From: an uncultured Bacteroides sp.
GTDB lineage: Bacteria > Bacteroidota > Bacteroidia > Bacteroidales > Bacteroidaceae
Assembly (NCBI RefSeq): GCF_902491285.1
Contig: NZ_CABUHK010000117.1
Coordinates: 1 to 11,750, forward strand
Direction: 5' to 3'
DNA: 11,750 bases
Each line of letters opens with the position of its first letter. The first letter of the stretch is position 1. Positions 8,124 through 11,750 of the stretch are shown here, one piece after another. The position numbers were made by a program, and so were the translations under genes. The notes below the pieces were generated by a model. It was given only the letters and a program-made list of their open reading frames with translations. It was not told the DNA's origin and searched no databases.

Positions 8124-8870
8124 TTATCCGGCAACAGGAATTTCCATTTTACCATACTCATCACTCATTGGTTCATCCGGATGTTGAATATTATAATCTT
8201 TAATTCTATTTTTCAAACGCAATGCATATTTACGCAATATAAACATATCTTTTCCGTCAAATACCACCCCGTCTTTTTTCAATTCTTCCAAAAACATTAA
8301 ATATTTCTTTTCCGAATACCTCCCCAGATACCATTCTTCAACAATGTTATAGGGATTATTCACATCACCGTCATTTCTAGTCCACCACTCAGGTGCAAAC
8401 AACAAATTAGATACGGAAATAATAGCACGCGAATAGACACTCGGACCTTGACGCACCTCACCACCATCATTCACTTGCAACGTCAACAGTTCAGCTTTCG
8501 TATCCAACTTCTCGTAATACTTCAAAACCACCAATATTTCTCCAGTTAGTTCTCCCGCTTTAATTACGCATTTCTCCGGTAATTCATATTGGGTAGCAGG
8601 CAAAGTTGTTCGTTCCGGATCTACACTGACCGTAAACTCTAAATCCTTATCCTGTACTTTTCCGGAAATGGTAACTCCTAATAATATCTTAGCATTTTCA
8701 CCTTCATTATAAAACTTAAAAGATACACCTGTTGTATCTGTTGTCATATTTTTCTCAAATGCAACATATGACACATCATTTGTATGGGTCACTAATCCTT
8801 GCTCCTCACAAGAAGTAAAGAAGGAGACTCCCAACAATACAATGACTATATAAAAACTTATTCTTTTCAT
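8124..8870 (-). CDS. DUF4843 domain-containing lipoprotein
   Basis: The 248-residue protein has a lipoprotein signal ending FFTSC, with Cys21 the lipidation site, followed by EEQ, an acidic start compatible with surface display. The mature part begins with VSYVAFEKN (33-41), the usual opening of this family. A beta-rich stretch with a VSVDPERTTLPATQY segment (81-95) follows. The C-terminal part carries EWW (161-163) and YLGRYSEKKY (181-190), typical of DUF4843 proteins. No catalytic residues are recognisable. The family is known almost only from its place directly behind SusC/SusD pairs; its role is unknown, and I infer help with substrate binding or with the transporter complex. It is 21 nt downstream of susD and 18 nt upstream of the PKD-like gene, so it sits inside the same transcription unit. 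The family call is good; no function is established. Confidence 0.85.
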   Translation of the reverse strand: MKRISFYIVIVLLGVSFFTSCEEQGLVTHTNDVSYVAFEKNMTTDTTGVSFKFYNEGENAKILLGVTISGKVQDKDLEFTVSVDPERTTLPATQYELPEKCVIKAGELTGEILVVLKYYEKLDTKAELLTLQVNDGGEVRQGPSVYSRAIISVSNLLFAPEWWTRNDGDVNNPYNIVEEWYLGRYSEKKYLMFLEELKKDGVVFDGKDMFILRKYALRLKNRIKDYNIQHPDEPMSDEYGKMEIPVAG

Positions 8871-8891
8871 ATATCTTCAATCTTTCAAAAT

Positions 8892-10415
8892 TTAAATATT
8901 GCTTTCCGAATCAGGCAATGGCATCACCAAATTTTCTTCAATCGCCGGATATTCTACGAACTGCTTTTTATCCGATCCTTCCAAGTTCCGCTTCAGGCGC
9001 TTGTATAAAAAGAAGGTCTGTCCTTCGCCAATAAACTCACGACGAGCATCATCAACAATCAAATTAATGAAATCCTGCTTTGTTCCCGATTTGCTAAGAT
9101 CAGGAGAACTAATACCTCTTCCTTGCTTCACAGTTTTAAGATATGTCTTGGCCAATTCCTTATCCGTATCATAAATAGCCTCTGCAGCTATATAATATAC
9201 TTCAGACATACGAATCATAGGCACCATTGTACTATTCACTTTACCAAAACCAGAACCTTCATCTTGTTTTTTATACTTCAATGAACGATAAAAAGAAGAA
9301 GTATTCGGTCCTAACTGATACTTAAGACGCCAATCTTTGCCGCTCTCGTTACCGAAGAATTTCGTTACCACAGCATCACTCAAAGCCAAATACCTTTCAT
9401 CATCCGGTTTCGTAGCATTATCACTTGCATGATTAATCTCCAAATCCCAATCAGTCTGATCTGTAGAGTATAATGCAAATATGATGTCTTCATACATCTT
9501 TATATTCCCATTCTCTATATTCATTGGTCCACTATAACTGCTTGTTACTGCCTTGTAATAGCCTTTGTCAGCATTAATATCTATTAATAACTTCGCTGCC
9601 TCATATGCCTTTTCCGGTTGTCCTGCATACAAGTAGACACGAGCCAACTCCGCAGTTACAGCATGATAATTAAGATGGAATCCTCTGTACCAAACAAAAC
9701 GTTCCTCTCCAGAAGGAGACTTAGTAAAACGATTGCCTGAAGTAAACTCAGATGACTTATCTACATCCTTCAGAATCTTTTGTGCTTCTATCAAATCAGC
9801 GATGATGCGTTCCAAACAGTAACTGACTGTTTGCCGGTCGGCCAGATAAGATGGATATTTGTCCACATAAGGAATAAAAAGCCTGTCCCCCGGGTTCATA
9901 GCCAAAGACGGCGCATATATACGTAACAAATCAAAGTGCATATATGCCCGTAAAGCAATAGCTTCTCCTAAAATCATATTTTTCTCCTGCGTACGTTTGT
10001 AGAACAGCATTGTATCTTCCTCTGCCACTTGCTGTGCAAGGTTATTGCAATTGGCTATTATATTCCACGCAGCACTCCACATAGCATCTGTTGTAGGAGT
10101 CAGTTCAGAGTTCTTATACAAGAACTGAGATAATTTCTTCATAGCTTTACCACCACCGCTGTCGGGAGCCTTGTCCAAGTCATATACCTGTCCCCAGCCA
10201 TCTATCAACCCCCAACTCAGATTACTACCGTATAAATCGAAAGTTGCCAACTTCCGGTATATACCGTTCAGAGCTGTACGATAACCGTTTCCTGTTTCAA
10301 ACAAATATTCTTCCTTTATCTCATCTGCAGGTCTCACATCCAGCCAATCACTACAAGAGCTGAGCAAGATAGCTGCTAGACATGACGCAAATATTAGAGT
10401 ATATATCTTTTTCAT
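8892..10415 (-). CDS. RagB/SusD family nutrient-uptake outer-membrane lipoprotein
   Basis: This 507-residue SusD homologue is a normal length for the family. The signal peptide ends LLSSC with lipidated Cys21, followed by SDWLDVRPADE, the usual SusD opening. The helical TPR-like core is clear: MWSAAWNIIANCNNL (112-126), then GEAIALRAYMHFDLLRIYA (150-168), the most typical SusD signature. A later helix pair is at about 251-280 (AELARVYLYAGQPEKAYEAA). The C-terminal RagB/SusD domain shows MIRMSEVYYIAAEAI (400-414) and DARREFIGEGQTFFLYKRL (456-474), and the chain ends after a MPLPDSESNI tail. SusD proteins form the lid over the SusC barrel and capture substrate at the cell surface. The usual ligand is a glycan, but RagB of Porphyromonas gingivalis handles peptides, and the peptidases downstream favour that reading here. 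It lies 12 nt after the susC gene with a purine-rich AAAGAAG leader. Confidence 0.95.
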   Translation of the reverse strand: MKKIYTLIFASCLAAILLSSCSDWLDVRPADEIKEEYLFETGNGYRTALNGIYRKLATFDLYGSNLSWGLIDGWGQVYDLDKAPDSGGGKAMKKLSQFLYKNSELTPTTDAMWSAAWNIIANCNNLAQQVAEEDTMLFYKRTQEKNMILGEAIALRAYMHFDLLRIYAPSLAMNPGDRLFIPYVDKYPSYLADRQTVSYCLERIIADLIEAQKILKDVDKSSEFTSGNRFTKSPSGEERFVWYRGFHLNYHAVTAELARVYLYAGQPEKAYEAAKLLIDINADKGYYKAVTSSYSGPMNIENGNIKMYEDIIFALYSTDQTDWDLEINHASDNATKPDDERYLALSDAVVTKFFGNESGKDWRLKYQLGPNTSSFYRSLKYKKQDEGSGFGKVNSTMVPMIRMSEVYYIAAEAIYDTDKELAKTYLKTVKQGRGISSPDLSKSGTKQDFINLIVDDARREFIGEGQTFFLYKRLKRNLEGSDKKQFVEYPAIEENLVMPLPDSESNI

Positions 10416-10427
10416 TTTTCTTCTTTT

Positions 10428-11750
10428 TTAGAACTGTGCTTTTAATGAGAATTCCACTTTCCAAGATCTCGGATAGCTCAATCCGCGTTCCTGTTTAATA
10501 GAGGACCAATTTATCAAGTCGCTCGTAGAAGCTTCCAGACGAAGCAGATTCATGCGGAGATGTTTTTTTATCCAGTCACGGTTAAAATCATAGCTGACAT
10601 TCAATGAATTCAATCGAACCAATGCTTTATCCTGCACGAAACGTGATGTTGGCAAAGTAGTCATCCCCCGGTCTTTAATATCTTTAAACTGAGCTATGTC
10701 ACCCGGTTTTTTCCATCTGTCCGTCAATACGCGTAAATCGACATTCTTGTTCACTAAGTCCGCATTCTCCACATTGTTGACCAATGTTTGATTGTATTCC
10801 TGTCCACCCCACTCATAAAGGAATGAAGCAGACAGAGTCCAATTCTTATACGACAGGTTCAACCCGAAAGCACCACTACATTTAGGTTCTGTATTTCCAA
10901 CTACAACCTCCTGCGCAGCATTCCACTTATCAGCTATAGAGCCATCACGGTTCAAAAAGATCTCTTTACCCGTAGTAGGATCGATGCCCAATGAACGTAC
11001 AGCCCAAATTGAAGTCAGAGAAGCTCCCTCCGCATACTGTGGCAGTGGTACCGAATACTCCGCACCATGAGACAGCCCTAATGTTTCCTGATAAAGTGCT
11101 TCATTTTTATAATAAGCGGCCACTCTCTCATTATATGCTTTCTGAGAATCGGAAATCTTCAGAATCTCATTCTTATTGTGTGCCATATTTCCCCATAACG
11201 CCACATTCCAATTCCTGTCACGATAAATATCCGCACGAAGTTTTAATTCTACACCTTTGTTGGCAACTTGTCCCATATTATCTTTGTAAGTAGAGAAACC
11301 AGAAGTTTGGGAAAGGGTGACATCATTCACCAAGTCGATTGTCTTATTATAGTAATACTCGAAATCAATGGTCAAACGGTCGTGCAATGTTTTTGTTTCA
11401 ATACCGACACTCAACTTATCCGTCTTTTCCCAAGTCAAATCTTTATTACCTAAGGCTTTCAATACAGCTCCATAACCTGTTATATACCATTCATCAAATA
11501 AAGTTTCATACATCGTCGTTGCAGCATAAGCCGGAAAATTGACCTTACCGGTACGCCCATACGAAGCGCGTAATTTCAACTTATTAATATATCCGTTGCT
11601 TTTGAAGAAATCATAATTATGTATATTAACGCCCACACCTCCAGAGAAGAAAGGAGCCCATTTCTGATTTGCCCCAAACTCTGACGAACCGTCGAAACGT
11701 ACAGAAGCGTCTACCAAATAAATATCATTCCACGTATAATTGGCAGAAGC
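10428..11750 (-). CDS. SusC/RagA family TonB-linked outer-membrane transporter, C-terminal part (cut by right window edge)
   Basis: The last 440 residues and the stop (10430-10428) are present. The frame is open to the window edge and begins ASANYTWNDIYLVDASVRFDG, so the real start lies beyond the window; a TTG at 11717-11715 is an internal Leu. This is the C-terminal half of a SusC-type 22-strand barrel. It shows LVDASVRFDGSSEFG, LKLRASYGRTG, NKGVELKLRAD, a GIDPTTGKEIFLNRDG loop, VVGNTEPK and LTDRWKKPGD, and ends with a terminal aromatic Phe (SLKAQF) as outer-membrane barrels do. SusC proteins import substrate under the SusD lid using TonB energy. The plug domain, the N-terminal carboxypeptidase-like domain and any TonB-box or STN signalling domain are outside the window, so the mode of regulation (ECF sigma/anti-sigma, hybrid two-component or other) cannot be read. 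The downstream susD begins 12 nt after the stop. Confidence 0.95.
   Translation of the reverse strand, partial: ASANYTWNDIYLVDASVRFDGSSEFGANQKWAPFFSGGVGVNIHNYDFFKSNGYINKLKLRASYGRTGKVNFPAYAATTMYETLFDEWYITGYGAVLKALGNKDLTWEKTDKLSVGIETKTLHDRLTIDFEYYYNKTIDLVNDVTLSQTSGFSTYKDNMGQVANKGVELKLRADIYRDRNWNVALWGNMAHNKNEILKISDSQKAYNERVAAYYKNEALYQETLGLSHGAEYSVPLPQYAEGASLTSIWAVRSLGIDPTTGKEIFLNRDGSIADKWNAAQEVVVGNTEPKCSGAFGLNLSYKNWTLSASFLYEWGGQEYNQTLVNNVENADLVNKNVDLRVLTDRWKKPGDIAQFKDIKDRGMTTLPTSRFVQDKALVRLNSLNVSYDFNRDWIKKHLRMNLLRLEASTSDLINWSSIKQERGLSYPRSWKVEFSLKAQF

Larger units (their letters stand above)
1..11750 (-). other. Predicted single transcription unit: SusC-SusD-DUF4843-PKD-S9-S9-S9
   Basis: All seven genes point the same way, with gaps of 12, 21, 18, 83, 18 and 1 nt. 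Neither promoter nor final terminator is in the window: the promoter should lie upstream of susC beyond the right edge, and the end beyond the left edge. The 83-nt gap with its hairpin is the only likely break and may divide the unit into a strongly expressed uptake block and a weaker peptidase block. I saw no Bacteroides-type promoter (TTTG, about 19-21 nt, TAnnTTTG) in any gap. Confidence 0.7.

Noticed and set aside
6432..10415. Lower GC in the lipoprotein genes than in the peptidase genes as a sign of separate acquisition
   Set aside because: Hand counts of several 60-base lines varied widely (about 23-53%) and overlapped between regions; the difference is too small and uneven to claim.
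11715..11717. TTG as a start of the SusC-like gene
   Set aside because: The frame stays open to the window edge and the upstream residues (NYTWNDIYL) continue the SusC barrel pattern, so it is an internal Leu.
1..11750. CRISPR arrays, tRNA or rRNA genes, insertion sequences
   Set aside because: No short regularly spaced repeats, no RNA-gene signatures, and no transposase or terminal inverted repeats were seen; nearly every base is in one of seven protein genes.

Overview
The window looks like chromosome from a Bacteroidales bacterium, most likely a gut Bacteroides or Parabacteroides. The reasons are a SusC/SusD pair, three lipoprotein or lipoprotein-like partners with Bacteroidetes-style signal peptides, mostly weak ribosome binding sites, and a moderately AT-rich composition. 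Genus is an inference from gene content only.

All seven genes lie on the minus strand, so transcription runs from the right edge to the left. From upstream to downstream they are: the C-terminal part of a SusC-type TonB-dependent outer-membrane transporter (10428-11750, cut by the right edge); a SusD-type lipoprotein (8892-10415); a DUF4843-type lipoprotein (8124-8870); a PKD-like lipoprotein (6432-8105); two full-length tandem S9 serine peptidases of the dipeptidyl-peptidase-IV-like type (4024-6348 and 1648-4005); and the first 548 residues of a third, different S9-type peptidase (1-1646, cut by the left edge). Gaps are 12, 21, 18, 83, 18 and 1 nucleotides. There is no gene-free stretch over 300 bases, and I see no RNA gene, mobile element or CRISPR array.

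The likely logic is a peptide-acquisition operon. The SusC/SusD pair captures and imports an oligopeptide with help from two surface lipoproteins of unknown function. Exported S9 peptidases then trim the peptide in the periplasm or at the envelope. No carbohydrate-active enzyme is visible, so a glycan substrate has no support here. The one intergenic space with room for a signal, between the lipoprotein block and the peptidase block, holds a long hairpin followed by a T-rich stretch. It could act as a partial terminator that sets peptidase expression below that of the binding and transport genes.

The points most worth a second look are the transporter-plus-three-peptidase arrangement, the hairpin between the two blocks, the tandem peptidases whose catalytic domains are far more alike than their propellers, and their non-canonical GHSGG nucleophile motif.
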